Assembly: GCF_013823965.1 (NCBI RefSeq)
Contig: NZ_PNNA01000102.1
Coordinates: 1-32,455, forward strand
DNA: 32,455 bases
Direction of reading: 5' to 3'
DNA from: Flavobacterium sp.
GTDB lineage: Bacteria > Bacteroidota > Bacteroidia > Flavobacteriales > Flavobacteriaceae
Shown: positions 25,129 to 32,455 of the stretch, in pieces
How the letters are laid out: each line of letters starts with the position of its first letter
Position numbering within the stretch: the first letter of the stretch is position 1
Notes under the pieces: model-generated
Database searches by the model: none
Told to the model about the DNA's origin: nothing
Seen by the model: the letters and a program-made list of their open reading frames with translations, nothing else
Translations under genes and position numbers: made by a program

Positions 25129-26518
25129 TGAAATTGGCTAAAGTTGTGGCGATTCTTTTGCTGGTGCCTTTCAGGGGTTCACTGACTTGCAATTCAATCA
25201 TTGTTTTTCGTTCCGCGGCTCTTTGATTGGGGGTGTTTAGGGCTTCATTGATTTGGTTTATCAATTCCATTTCATTTTTTGCAATCGAGACCGATTGACT
25301 ATCGACCACTTTTTTGAAATGACCGAAATCCAGAAAACGTTGGTCGTTGTACAAACCATTTTTGGGATTCCCAAAAACGGTGTTGATGACAGGTTTGTCG
25401 AACAACATAAAGTCTAAACTCATCGTCGAACACATATTGATATTCAAATCGACATATTCCAACAACGAACGCAAATCTTTAATATCTTCTTCACTCGGAA
25501 TGCGTTGCGACCAGCTTTCGGCATGGTTTTCTCTTGTTAGCAACCATTTGGGAACATTCCAAATTATTTCCGGAAACTCCTCTCGAATGGACCTGAATCT
25601 GGAATCATCTTCGGCTGGAGAGGTTCTAACTATTAATTGTATTTTCTTTTCTATCCCATTATTCCGAATGGCATTGGCAATTGCTTTAATTACGATTGGA
25701 TCATTCGCTCCAATGGAAACATCGGCACAACTGTAACAAATGGTTTTCCAATTGGCATTCAAGTCAAATTTTTGATAAAATTCTTCGGCCTTGGTTTGAT
25801 ACTTTGGCATAACGTAAGGCTCAAATTGGGGTGTTCCCACCACTTTTACCTGTTCCTTGGTTGCCTTAGGATAAAAATACAACAATTCCGATTGCATCAA
25901 ATGACTCCAAACCAAGAAATAATCAAAAGCACCCAACATCCTTCCTTTGGAAGCCAAATTGTCCCAACTAAAAATAAAAGTGCTTGTAGTTATTCTCAAT
26001 TGTTGAGCCGCATATAAAAACGGAGCCAAAAACGGAGGTCTTTGGTGGGTAAAAAATAAATGCGTTGGTTGGTCTTCTTTCAATAGTTCCAAATACGATT
26101 GGGTGATTTTATTTTTGGAAAAGAACAAGAACTGCAATTTTTCGGCCAACAAAATACTGCTGTCCGAATGAACCAAATGGGTGCAACAATAAATCAACTT
26201 TACCAATAGTGCCCGAGGCGAATTGTTTTTGGGATAGCCAGTTTCCAAATTGTCCTTCATTCCATAAAAGGATTTATGCTTATGCAAATGTGCCACTTCT
26301 TTCCATTTCCTGAAAAACCAAACCAATTTGGATTCCACATAAACATCCAATTCCTTTATTATTATTTTGGGGTCTGAAACGTCCTTGTAAGCAGATATCG
26401 ACAAGCCTGAATACAAGGTGACGGAATCAAATTGTTGTACAGCTTCACCTATGAAATTACTCATCACAAAATTTCGAAAACCGACTCCATCTGTTATTAC
26501 TATTCCTAGTTTTTTCAT
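25121..26518 (-). CDS. Putative GT-B-type glycosyltransferase, not placed in a family
   Basis: A 465-residue soluble protein. The N-terminal half carries GIVITDGVGFRNFVMSNF at the start and THLFFTHQRPPFLAPFLYAA. The second half has STFIFSWDNLASKGRM, VVGTPQFEPYV, and late SLLEYVDLNINMCSTMSLDFMLFDKPVI. The order FSWDNL...G / D...VWS / V.GTPQF / D..I...STMSLD is that of GT-B proteins related to CDP-glycerol glycerophosphotransferase-like and LPS transferases. The reaction is unknown. It lies in the run of transferase genes, overlapping the fucosyltransferase stop by 4 bp, so a role in building the same glycan is likely. Confidence 0.55.
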   Translation of the reverse strand: MKKLGIVITDGVGFRNFVMSNFIGEAVQQFDSVTLYSGLSISAYKDVSDPKIIIKELDVYVESKLVWFFRKWKEVAHLHKHKSFYGMKDNLETGYPKNNSPRALLVKLIYCCTHLVHSDSSILLAEKLQFLFFSKNKITQSYLELLKEDQPTHLFFTHQRPPFLAPFLYAAQQLRITTSTFIFSWDNLASKGRMLGAFDYFLVWSHLMQSELLYFYPKATKEQVKVVGTPQFEPYVMPKYQTKAEEFYQKFDLNANWKTICYSCADVSIGANDPIVIKAIANAIRNNGIEKKIQLIVRTSPAEDDSRFRSIREEFPEIIWNVPKWLLTRENHAESWSQRIPSEEDIKDLRSLLEYVDLNINMCSTMSLDFMLFDKPVINTVFGNPKNGLYNDQRFLDFGHFKKVVDSQSVSIAKNEMELINQINEALNTPNQRAAERKTMIELQVSEPLKGTSKRIATTLANFND

Positions 26519-27417
26519 TTTTTAAATAAAAAAATCTTTATACTATTTTTAAAATCCTTTTTACTCTTTTTATACTTAAATTTAATATCAACTAAAAGCT
26601 CAAAAATATAGCCTTTCATCACAAAAAACCAGTATTTCATATCGATACCAATTTCCTTGTCATTAAAACTAATCCACCTTTCTGGAAAATAGTCAGAATC
26701 ATTATTTTCATCTGCAAACTTACCTCTGAAATTTTTAATTGGCCTAATAATTTTCGAATCATTTTTTTCTCCCAACCAAGCAATCCACCATGAAAAAGTA
26801 GAATTACTAATTACAAAATCATCACATTTTGACCCTAAAACTAATTGTTCAATTGGGGTTAAATGATCTAAAAAAATACTGTTTTTTAAAAATGAAAAAT
26901 GATATTTACAATAGGAAAAATCATCGCTTGTGAAAATAATATTTCTTTCCTCCCAATCAGGAAAGTTATGCACAATCCCTTTGAAATAAAAAAGATGTGA
27001 TACTTGATAGTAATATGGATGATTGATAAAATCCCCTCTTCGAATGGATACTAATATTGTCTTTTTAGTAAAAAGAAAATTATAATTTAACAATAGTTGA
27101 TCGCTAAAACTTCCCCATTCAAAAATTTTCCTAACGCTTTCTTTATTAAAATATTTTTCAGATTGTAACCAACCATCCAAGTCATAATTTTGTTTTCCTA
27201 AATCCCATTCATAATAAGCAAATTTTTTTTCCTTAATAACCTGAAAACTATCATCCATTTCAAAAACAGGCAAATCATTTTTGAAAAAATCAGCATAATC
27301 CCATTCAGAAAAAAAATGGTCATGACCGTATTTTTCGGCCATACATACAGTTGAGGCTATTTGAAAAAGTTGATTCCCCAGGTTTCCTTTTCTTCCTAAT
27401 TTTGAATATGTAATCAT
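26515..27417 (-). CDS. Alpha-1,2-fucosyltransferase-like (GT11)
   Basis: A 300-residue GT11 enzyme. GRKGNLGNQLFQIA at residues 8-21 matches the G.LGNQ.FQ start of the family. ILVSIRRGDFINH contains the H/S-x-RRGD(Y/F) GDP-fucose motif. ISNSTFSWWIAWLGE matches the third motif, NS.FSWW.AWL. It would transfer fucose from GDP-fucose to a galactose or related sugar in alpha-1,2 linkage. GDP-fucose synthesis genes are not in the window. The last 50 residues are a lysine-rich, AT-rich tail that could bind the membrane. The gene is AT-rich and lies 50 bp after the asnB-like gene. Confidence 0.82.
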   Translation of the reverse strand: MITYSKLGRKGNLGNQLFQIASTVCMAEKYGHDHFFSEWDYADFFKNDLPVFEMDDSFQVIKEKKFAYYEWDLGKQNYDLDGWLQSEKYFNKESVRKIFEWGSFSDQLLLNYNFLFTKKTILVSIRRGDFINHPYYYQVSHLFYFKGIVHNFPDWEERNIIFTSDDFSYCKYHFSFLKNSIFLDHLTPIEQLVLGSKCDDFVISNSTFSWWIAWLGEKNDSKIIRPIKNFRGKFADENNDSDYFPERWISFNDKEIGIDMKYWFFVMKGYIFELLVDIKFKYKKSKKDFKNSIKIFLFKK

Positions 27418-27467
27418 TTTTTACCTCTCCATAAACTGTTTCTGATTATTTTTTCCAAAAATCGATT

Positions 27468-29381
27468 TTACAATTGATTTTCTGGTTCTTTTCCAAGTAT
27501 TTCATACCAATTAATTAACTGCCAGATGTGAAAACTCGATTGTTTGTTTCCGGCTAAATAAAGTTGCAATTCTTTATGGAATAGTTCTTTATTGAACCAA
27601 TCCGCAAAACTTGAATTGGTAATACCCTGAAAAGACTGGCTCACCCATACTGCTAAATCTCGGGCAAGCCATTCCCTTTGAGGGGTTTGCAAGGCACGTT
27701 TGGGTGCAAAAACCAAATCATCGGCAAGGTATCCAGAAGCTATTTCACGCAACATCCATTTCGTTTGACCCTTCCGAATCTTGAAATCCAATGGCAAAGA
27801 GAAAGCAAATTCCACCAAACGATAATCCAAAAAAGGTTCCCTTAATTCGGTTGAAAAGGCCATCGAAATCCGATCATTGAATCGCAATGCCCGAGGAATC
27901 TTGGTATAAAACAAATCGCGGTATTGCTTGTTCAACACCTCGTCTTCAAAAGGTTTGGGGTATACCGGTTTTAAGGCTTTGGCCAAAAAAGAATCTGAAA
28001 GCATTTTTATTTTATAAGGTGAATCCTGGACTCCCTGAATCGTAGCCTCATTATTCTGCGTGTAATAATCATATCCTGCCCATTGTTCGTCCATTCCTTG
28101 TCCGTCCAAGAGCACCAAAACTTTGTCTTTTCGAGCCTGTTCAAAGATTTTGGCATACGCCAAAGTCGGAATCCCTCCAAAAGGTTCGTCTTGTTGCCAA
28201 GTTATTTTTTGTGTAAAATCGGGAACGGCATCAGCTTGCAAAAGCACTTTTGTCAAAGGGTTTCCTGTTTTGGCAATCATTTTTTCCACCCAAGGCAACT
28301 CGTCATAATCGGAGTTGTTGGTGTAAAAAGTATAGGCGTTAATAGATTGTAAGCCTTCGACAAGCTCAGACTGACAATCAGGATTGAAATTACCATTCTG
28401 AGCCTGTCGAAGAACCTGCAAATTAACCAAAGCCAACAAAACTGAACTATCCAATCCACCGCTGACATTAAAACCTACAGCAACATCAGCTCGAAAACGC
28501 AAATTGACACTGTCTTTTAAAAGAGCTACATACTTTTCTTTGGCCTGTTCGAAAGTAAGGTTTTGAGGTTGCTTGGCAACTTCATCTTCAAAACAATACC
28601 ATTTTTTTATAATTATCCTTTTGCTGGGAAAGCCTTCGACAGGCTCAGACTGACAGTAGGTTTGCAGTTTGTCATACTGAGATGAGCCTGTCGCGAGTTT
28701 GTCGAGGGGTCGAAGTGTTTTTTTAGCTGATAGGTCTTCGACAGGCTCAGACTGACAGCCTTCCACTTCCATAAAATGTCCTCCCGGCAATTGCGCAATT
28801 CCTGACCAAAAAGTCTCGTCGGGCATACCGTAAGAACCATAAGCAAAATAAGAAGCCCAGACTTGCTCGTTGGGTATCTTTGGAATTCCGGCAGCGTGCA
28901 AGGCTTTTATTTCTGACGAAAAATAAAGGGTTTGATTTTTGAAAGCGTAATAAAAAGGCTTAACGCCAAATCTATCCCGGGCGGCAAAGAGTTTTTTCTC
29001 CTGGTTGTCCCAAATGGTAAAGGCAAACATTCCGTTGCATTTTCCTAAACAAGATGCTCCATAAATGATGAATGCGGCCAATAAAACTTCGGTATCGGAT
29101 TCCGTTTTGAAATCATATTGGCTTTGCAAATCAGCCTTAAGCTCAATGTAATTGTAAATTTCTCCGTTAAAAACAATTAGGTAACGACCTGAATTATCTA
29201 CAAACGGCTGATTGGATTGCACGGACAAATCAATAATTGCCAACCGATTGTGTCCCAAAGCGGCATATTTGGAATCCAAATATTTCCCCGTGGCATCCGG
29301 TCCGCGATGATGCTGGCTGGCAAGCATCGCATCCAGTTGCCCTTCGTTGTAATCCCCAATTATTCCTGCTATACCACACAT
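27468..29381 (-). CDS. AsnB-like glutamine-dependent amidotransferase with two repeat insertions
   Basis: Class II glutamine amidotransferase fused to an ATP-binding synthetase domain, 637 residues. Cys2 of MCGIAG is the glutaminase nucleophile, with NRLAIIDLS (45-53) and FNGEIYNY (71-78). The synthetase PP-loop SGGLDSS is at 307-313 and LDGQGMDEQWAGYD at 425-438. Within a sugar locus such enzymes often amidate uronic acids rather than aspartate. Two extra segments, residues about 209-255 (at the domain border) and 323-345 (ten residues after the PP-loop), are encoded by a dispersed palindromic repeat; without them the protein would be near 567 residues. The frame is intact and both catalytic sites remain, so activity is plausible. 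Confidence 0.85.
   Translation of the reverse strand: MCGIAGIIGDYNEGQLDAMLASQHHRGPDATGKYLDSKYAALGHNRLAIIDLSVQSNQPFVDNSGRYLIVFNGEIYNYIELKADLQSQYDFKTESDTEVLLAAFIIYGASCLGKCNGMFAFTIWDNQEKKLFAARDRFGVKPFYYAFKNQTLYFSSEIKALHAAGIPKIPNEQVWASYFAYGSYGMPDETFWSGIAQLPGGHFMEVEGCQSEPVEDLSAKKTLRPLDKLATGSSQYDKLQTYCQSEPVEGFPSKRIIIKKWYCFEDEVAKQPQNLTFEQAKEKYVALLKDSVNLRFRADVAVGFNVSGGLDSSVLLALVNLQVLRQAQNGNFNPDCQSELVEGLQSINAYTFYTNNSDYDELPWVEKMIAKTGNPLTKVLLQADAVPDFTQKITWQQDEPFGGIPTLAYAKIFEQARKDKVLVLLDGQGMDEQWAGYDYYTQNNEATIQGVQDSPYKIKMLSDSFLAKALKPVYPKPFEDEVLNKQYRDLFYTKIPRALRFNDRISMAFSTELREPFLDYRLVEFAFSLPLDFKIRKGQTKWMLREIASGYLADDLVFAPKRALQTPQREWLARDLAVWVSQSFQGITNSSFADWFNKELFHKELQLYLAGNKQSSFHIWQLINWYEILGKEPENQL
28347..28415. 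repeat. Palindromic repeat insertion 2 within the asnB-like gene
   Basis: Arms CTTCGACAAGCTCAG (28355-28369) and CTGAGCCTGTCGAAG (28398-28412) pair with one mismatch around a 28-nt spacer. On the coding strand it reads LRQAQ, a short spacer and CQSELVEG. The surrounding residues (ALVNLQ and SINAYTFY) would join smoothly without it, as in other AsnB proteins. Confidence 0.85.
28617..28757. repeat. Composite palindromic repeat insertion 1 within the asnB-like gene
   Basis: Three arms in forward-reverse-forward order. Forward CTTCGACAGGCTCAG lies at 28634-28648 and 28736-28750. Between them is a longer reverse arm (28671-28715) ending in GTCGAGGGGTCGAAG. On the coding strand it reads CQSEPVED, then LRPLDKLATGSSQYD, then CQSEPVEG. 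The same order occurs in the intergenic copy at 32284-32455. Confidence 0.85.
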
Positions 29382-29413
29382 TTATTTTGAATATTAAATT
29401 GTATCATCAACTA

Positions 29414-30355
29414 TTAGAATCGAAATAATTTTAAAAATTTATCGACAATAAATTCTTCTGTCATCACCATAGACTCTTTTGTTGCACCAGCAATATGGGG
29501 AGTAATAATCACATTGAAATTTTGCTGCGCCAAAAGCACCAATTTATTTGACGAAATGGAATTTACATTCAGTTCGTTTTCTAACACATCGGTTGCTGCT
29601 CCTTTTAGTTTTCCTTTTTCAATCAAAGTGGCTATTTCTTTTTCATCCCAAACACCTCCTCTTGAAGTATTTATGATGAATGATTGGTTTTTAGTGTGGG
29701 ATAATAATTCTCTATTAACAAAATTTTTATTTTCAATAGAATAAGGAATATGAATACTCAGAATATCTGCCCATTGAAACAATTCTTTAGGAGTTTCAAA
29801 TTTTTTAAATTCACTTTTTATAGGAGTCGTATCAAAAAAACCAATTTCCATATTAAAAGCTACTGCATATTTAGCAACTTGTTTTCCAACTCTTCCTAAT
29901 CCCAAAATTCCTATCTTTTTGTCTTTTAAATTAGTATTAATAAATAAATTTCTATCCCACTCACCATCTTTTACATGGTGGAATGAAGAAGGAATCTTTT
30001 TTAGCAAAGACAATAACAAGGCCCAAGTATGTTCGGCTGTTGAGGGTATCGTTTCAAGAAATTCTGTTTCGCCTTTTAATGAAATTACTTTCCCTCCAAT
30101 ACTTTCAAAATATGCTACATCAATATGATCTAAGCCTGTTGTAGCAGTCAAAATATACTTAAGCTTTTTTGCTTTTTGAATAATTTCTCTATCCATTTTA
30201 TATCCCAATCGAATAAAAATTACATCAAAATCAGCAATCTTTAATTTCAATTCTTCCCTGTCATTAATAGTAGCCAATTCGACTTGAAAATAGTTTTTCA
30301 AGTGCGCAATTGCTTTGGAACTAAAATTTTCAGACTCCGTGATTAATACCTTCAT
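29414..30355 (-). CDS. D-isomer-specific 2-hydroxyacid dehydrogenase (SerA-like)
   Basis: NAD-dependent dehydrogenase of 313 residues. The Rossmann motif GLGRVG is at 152-157. The catalytic set is Arg232 in TSRGGVWDE, an acidic residue in DVLENE (Glu261, family DV...EP) and His287 in ITPHIAGAT. TATTGLDHID (70-79) is the substrate loop. The reaction would oxidise a D-2-hydroxy acid, such as phosphoglycerate, or reduce a 2-oxo acid. Lying between NeuA-like and AsnB-like genes, it may act on a sugar acid of the glycan, but that is inference. I chose the ATG at 30355 because family members begin MKVLI; an in-frame ATG at 30370 adds five residues. It overlaps the neuA-like gene end by 26 bp. Confidence 0.82.
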   Translation of the reverse strand: MKVLITESENFSSKAIAHLKNYFQVELATINDREELKLKIADFDVIFIRLGYKMDREIIQKAKKLKYILTATTGLDHIDVAYFESIGGKVISLKGETEFLETIPSTAEHTWALLLSLLKKIPSSFHHVKDGEWDRNLFINTNLKDKKIGILGLGRVGKQVAKYAVAFNMEIGFFDTTPIKSEFKKFETPKELFQWADILSIHIPYSIENKNFVNRELLSHTKNQSFIINTSRGGVWDEKEIATLIEKGKLKGAATDVLENELNVNSISSNKLVLLAQQNFNVIITPHIAGATKESMVMTEEFIVDKFLKLFRF

Positions 30356-31034
30356 TTTTCCAATCTTCATATAAAAGTGTCGCTAATTTAAAATCTCTTT
30401 GAGTATCAATATTTGCTAACCAATCCGAATTCATCACATAAGCCAATTTATTTTCAACCATAAATGATTTTTGTTCAAAAAAAGCCTTGGTTCTAACTGC
30501 ATAAAAACATCCATTTCTATAATAAACAGGATTCAAGTCTTGTCTTCTGAGTGTTTCCCCATTTTCTAAAAAGGGAATTAATTTATTGTCATCTGATAAG
30601 TTGTACATCCTTGCGGGATGCACATCATCCATTGGCACAACACTTATTACCCCATCACTTTCAGGATTTTGTTGCAATAATACAATAACATTATCCAAAT
30701 CTTTAGCTGTTCTCAAAGGAGAAGTTGGCTGAAGCAACACTATAATATCAAAATCTTCATTAAGGAATTTATAGGTATGTACAGCGGCGGTTACCACATT
30801 ACTAGTATCATCAGCTAATGCTGTAGGTCTTTTTATAATTCCTACCTGATAATTAGCAGCCACTTTAGCTATTTCATCACTATCGGTAGATACCACAATT
30901 TTTGAAACTACTTTGGATCCAATTGCACATTCTATTGCATGAGCTAACAACGGTTTATCTCCTAACAATTTTATATTTTTACCTGGAACTCCTTTAGAGC
31001 CTCCACGGGCTGGGATTATGGCTAAAATTCGCAT
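30330..31034 (-). CDS. CMP-nonulosonate cytidylyltransferase (NeuA-like)
   Basis: Cytidylyltransferase of 234 residues that activates a sialic acid-like sugar as CMP-sugar from CTP. ARGGSKGVPGKNIK (residues 8-21) is the CTP-binding motif. It is followed by KIVVSTDSDEIAKVA, LLQPTSPLRTAKDLD (about 94-108) and a late YYRNGCFYAVRTKAF and NIDTQRDF, as in NeuA, LegF and PseF. The open frame extends 37 codons upstream, but family members start exactly at MRILAIIPARGGS, so I use the ATG at 31034, one base after the NeuC-like stop. The tight spacing shows translation coupling. Sialic, legionaminic or pseudaminic acid cannot be told apart here. Confidence 0.9.
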   Translation of the reverse strand: MRILAIIPARGGSKGVPGKNIKLLGDKPLLAHAIECAIGSKVVSKIVVSTDSDEIAKVAANYQVGIIKRPTALADDTSNVVTAAVHTYKFLNEDFDIIVLLQPTSPLRTAKDLDNVIVLLQQNPESDGVISVVPMDDVHPARMYNLSDDNKLIPFLENGETLRRQDLNPVYYRNGCFYAVRTKAFFEQKSFMVENKLAYVMNSDWLANIDTQRDFKLATLLYEDWKNEGINHGV

Positions 31035-31035
31035 A

Positions 31036-32193
31036 TTAATACATAATGGTTTTATGAAACTGCAAAGGCAATTGGGCCAACAGTTCTGCAATTCGTATTC
31101 CCGCTTTTCCGTCTCCATATAACGAAGAAGAAAGCAATTTGCCATTTTGTAAGGAGGCTACAATGGCGGCTTCTATTTGCTCTTCCAAATAATCGACATC
31201 AACACTGTTCCCTCCCCGGTCTCTTCGGTTTTGGCGACTACCGATATTGACTACAGGAACACCCAAGAAGGCACATTCCCGTATTCCAACACTAGAATTT
31301 CCTATCAAACAATCGCTATGTTGCAACAATTGCAGAAAATCTTTGCCTTCCATATTCTTGAAAAAATGAACATTGGACAATTGGTGTTGCTCCCTGAAAG
31401 CACGAATTCCTGTTGAAGTTCCGTCTGCTCCGGCATCTACATTGGGCCAAAACCAAAGTGTGGGCTTGTTTAATTTGTGAATGGCTTCGAGTGTAACTTC
31501 AATGTGTTTTCTGGAATCCTGGTATTCCGTGGTAACGGGATGTTGCATCACCACCAAATATCCTTTTGACAAATCGGGTTTTGCTCCCACGCCACCATAT
31601 TTTTCATAAGGGTCAAACGGCAATGCTTTACTATCAAGTATTGCTGAAGCCAAATCAATGGAAGGACATCCTGTGTTAAAAACCATTGCTGGGTCTTCGC
31701 CTAATTTGACAACTCTTTCTTTCGCACTTTCTGAAGCCACAAAATGATAATCGGACAACTTGGTAATGGCATGACGCACTTTTTCGTCAATGTTTCCCGT
31801 CACTTCACCGCCTTGAATGTGTGCCAAAGGAATGTTCATATAGGAAGCCGCAATGGCCGTTGCCATCGTTTCAAATCGGTCGGCGACCGTCACGACAATA
31901 TCCGGCATCAGGTTGTCAAAAACAGTGGACAATTCCAAAATCCCTATTCCAGTGGTTTTTGCCGCAGCAGTCAAATTTTCTCCTTCCAACACATTAAACA
32001 CCTTGGCGGCAATGGCAAACCCGTCTTTTTCGATATAATTCACGGCAGAACCATAACGATCCAACAAGGCAGAAGCGGCCACCACCAATTGCAATTCCAA
32101 ATCGGGATGTTCCTCAATGGCAGACAATACTGTTTTTACCCGACTGTAAGAAGGACGCGCCGTGATGACCACGGCTATTTTTCTTTTTGGCAT
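31036..32193 (-). CDS. Hydrolysing UDP-N-acetylglucosamine 2-epimerase (NeuC-like)
   Basis: GT-B fold epimerase of 385 residues that converts UDP-GlcNAc, or a 4,6-modified form, to the 2-epimer and releases UDP, giving ManNAc or a related sugar as first step to a nonulosonic acid. The N-terminus has VVITARPSYSRVK. AHIQGGEVTGNIDEKVRHAITK (residues about 124-145) is the family signature. LVVMQHPVTTEY, LIGNSSVGIRECAFLGVPVVNIG and QNRRDRGGN complete it. LegG uses the same fold. No neuB-like synthase is in the window; it may lie beyond 32455 or elsewhere. It is the first gene of the - strand operon seen here, with a partly matching box (TACTTTTA) upstream on the - strand. Confidence 0.88.
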   Translation of the reverse strand: MPKRKIAVVITARPSYSRVKTVLSAIEEHPDLELQLVVAASALLDRYGSAVNYIEKDGFAIAAKVFNVLEGENLTAAAKTTGIGILELSTVFDNLMPDIVVTVADRFETMATAIAASYMNIPLAHIQGGEVTGNIDEKVRHAITKLSDYHFVASESAKERVVKLGEDPAMVFNTGCPSIDLASAILDSKALPFDPYEKYGGVGAKPDLSKGYLVVMQHPVTTEYQDSRKHIEVTLEAIHKLNKPTLWFWPNVDAGADGTSTGIRAFREQHQLSNVHFFKNMEGKDFLQLLQHSDCLIGNSSVGIRECAFLGVPVVNIGSRQNRRDRGGNSVDVDYLEEQIEAAIVASLQNGKLLSSSLYGDGKAGIRIAELLAQLPLQFHKTIMY

Positions 32194-32283
32194 TTTGATT
32201 GTATTATACTTGGGTTAAAAGTAGGTAAAAAAGAGGAGAAAGGAAAAAATTGTTTGAAAGCGCTTTGAGTCTTCGATAAAGGA

Positions 32284-32455
32284 GCTTCGACAGGCTCAGC
32301 TTGACATTGTTTTTCTAATTGTGTTATTACCACAACTGTCAGTCTGAGCTGAGCCTGCCCTGAGTTTTTACCGAAGGGTCGAAGACCTTTTACACAATAA
32401 CGTTTGTTTCATAAAAGCGCTTCGACAGGTTCAGCTTGACATTGTTTTTCTAATC
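32284..32455. repeat. Composite palindromic repeat at the right edge
   Basis: A 36-bp unit GCTTCGACAGG.TCAGCTTGAC...CTAAT occurs at 32284-32319 and 32419-32454 with one mismatch, 135 bp apart. Between them a reverse arm (about 32339-32385) ends in GAAGGGTCGAAG. This is the same forward-reverse-forward order as insertion 1 in the asnB-like gene. It lies upstream of the NeuC-like gene and may continue past the window. The 32194-32283 stretch holds only the likely promoter region. Confidence 0.85.

Noticed and set aside
28613..28846. Open frame reading VSLSLSK within the asnB-like gene
   Set aside because: This is the alternative frame of the repeat arms. The CQSEPVE frame belongs to the intact long gene, so the other is a shadow.
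31035..31145. N-terminal extension of the NeuA-like frame by 37 codons
   Set aside because: The extension lies within the NeuC-like coding end, and the CTP-binding motif family begins at the internal methionine.
32284..32455. CRISPR-like array at the right edge
   Set aside because: There are only two copies of the 36-bp unit 135 bp apart with an inverted arm between them, and no cas genes. It fits a palindromic repeat, not a CRISPR array.

Overview
The window looks like a low-GC chromosome segment from a member of the Bacteroidota, most likely Flavobacterium or a close relative in the Flavobacteriaceae. The reasons are the split methylmalonyl-CoA mutase genes, promoter boxes of the TAnnTTTG type, the near absence of Shine-Dalgarno sequences, and dispersed palindromic repeats of a kind I associate with flavobacterial genomes. 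No rRNA, tRNA, CRISPR array, transposase or integrase was seen.

The left part (about 1-7,900, + strand) is housekeeping. It runs udk (uridine kinase), a structured element that looks like a small RNA, an FtsB/DivIC-like division protein, mutA, a small exported protein of unknown function, mutB, a YbdL-type methionine aminotransferase and a DECR1-like 2,4-dienoyl-CoA reductase. mutA, the exported protein and mutB are closely packed, and mutB starts on a TGATG overlap. A convergent intergenic region of about 307 bp (7,882-8,188), with a terminator-like hairpin, an 11-bp tandem repeat and a 7-bp tandem repeat, separates this block from the next.

The right part (8,189-32,193, all - strand, read from right to left) is a surface-polysaccharide (O-antigen or capsule-like) locus. 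Transcription order is: NeuC-like hydrolysing UDP-GlcNAc 2-epimerase, NeuA-like CMP-nonulosonate cytidylyltransferase, a D-2-hydroxyacid dehydrogenase, an AsnB-like amidotransferase, a GT11 fucosyltransferase, a GT-B-like protein, two GT4 transferases, two GT2 transferases, a polyprenyl-phosphate GT2, a hexapeptide acyltransferase, a membrane acyltransferase, a WecE-type sugar aminotransferase, two multi-spanning membrane proteins that look like GT-C enzymes, a SAM methyltransferase, a GT4, a membrane-anchored beta-propeller-like protein and an O-antigen ligase/polymerase. Many of these genes overlap by 1-41 nt or lie within about 50 nt, so one long transcript is plausible. The predicted glycan would carry a nonulosonic acid, fucose, a 4-amino-4,6-dideoxyhexose, acyl and methyl groups and perhaps an amidated uronic acid. 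No neuB, flippase or initiating sugar-phosphate transferase lies in the window.

Four observations stand out. (1) The asnB-like gene carries two in-frame insertions made of a palindromic repeat. The same repeat, in the same forward-reverse-forward layout, lies between genes at the right edge. (2) The membrane acyltransferase begins with about 24 codons copied from the start of the adjacent aminotransferase gene. (3) A decayed 3' end of a GT2 gene, related to the intact GT2 gene 7.5 kb away, sits between two genes. (4) The end of one GT4 gene is encoded by a near-perfect 33-bp palindrome. Together these show a locus that is rebuilt by recombination and invaded by palindromic repeats that can become coding sequence.
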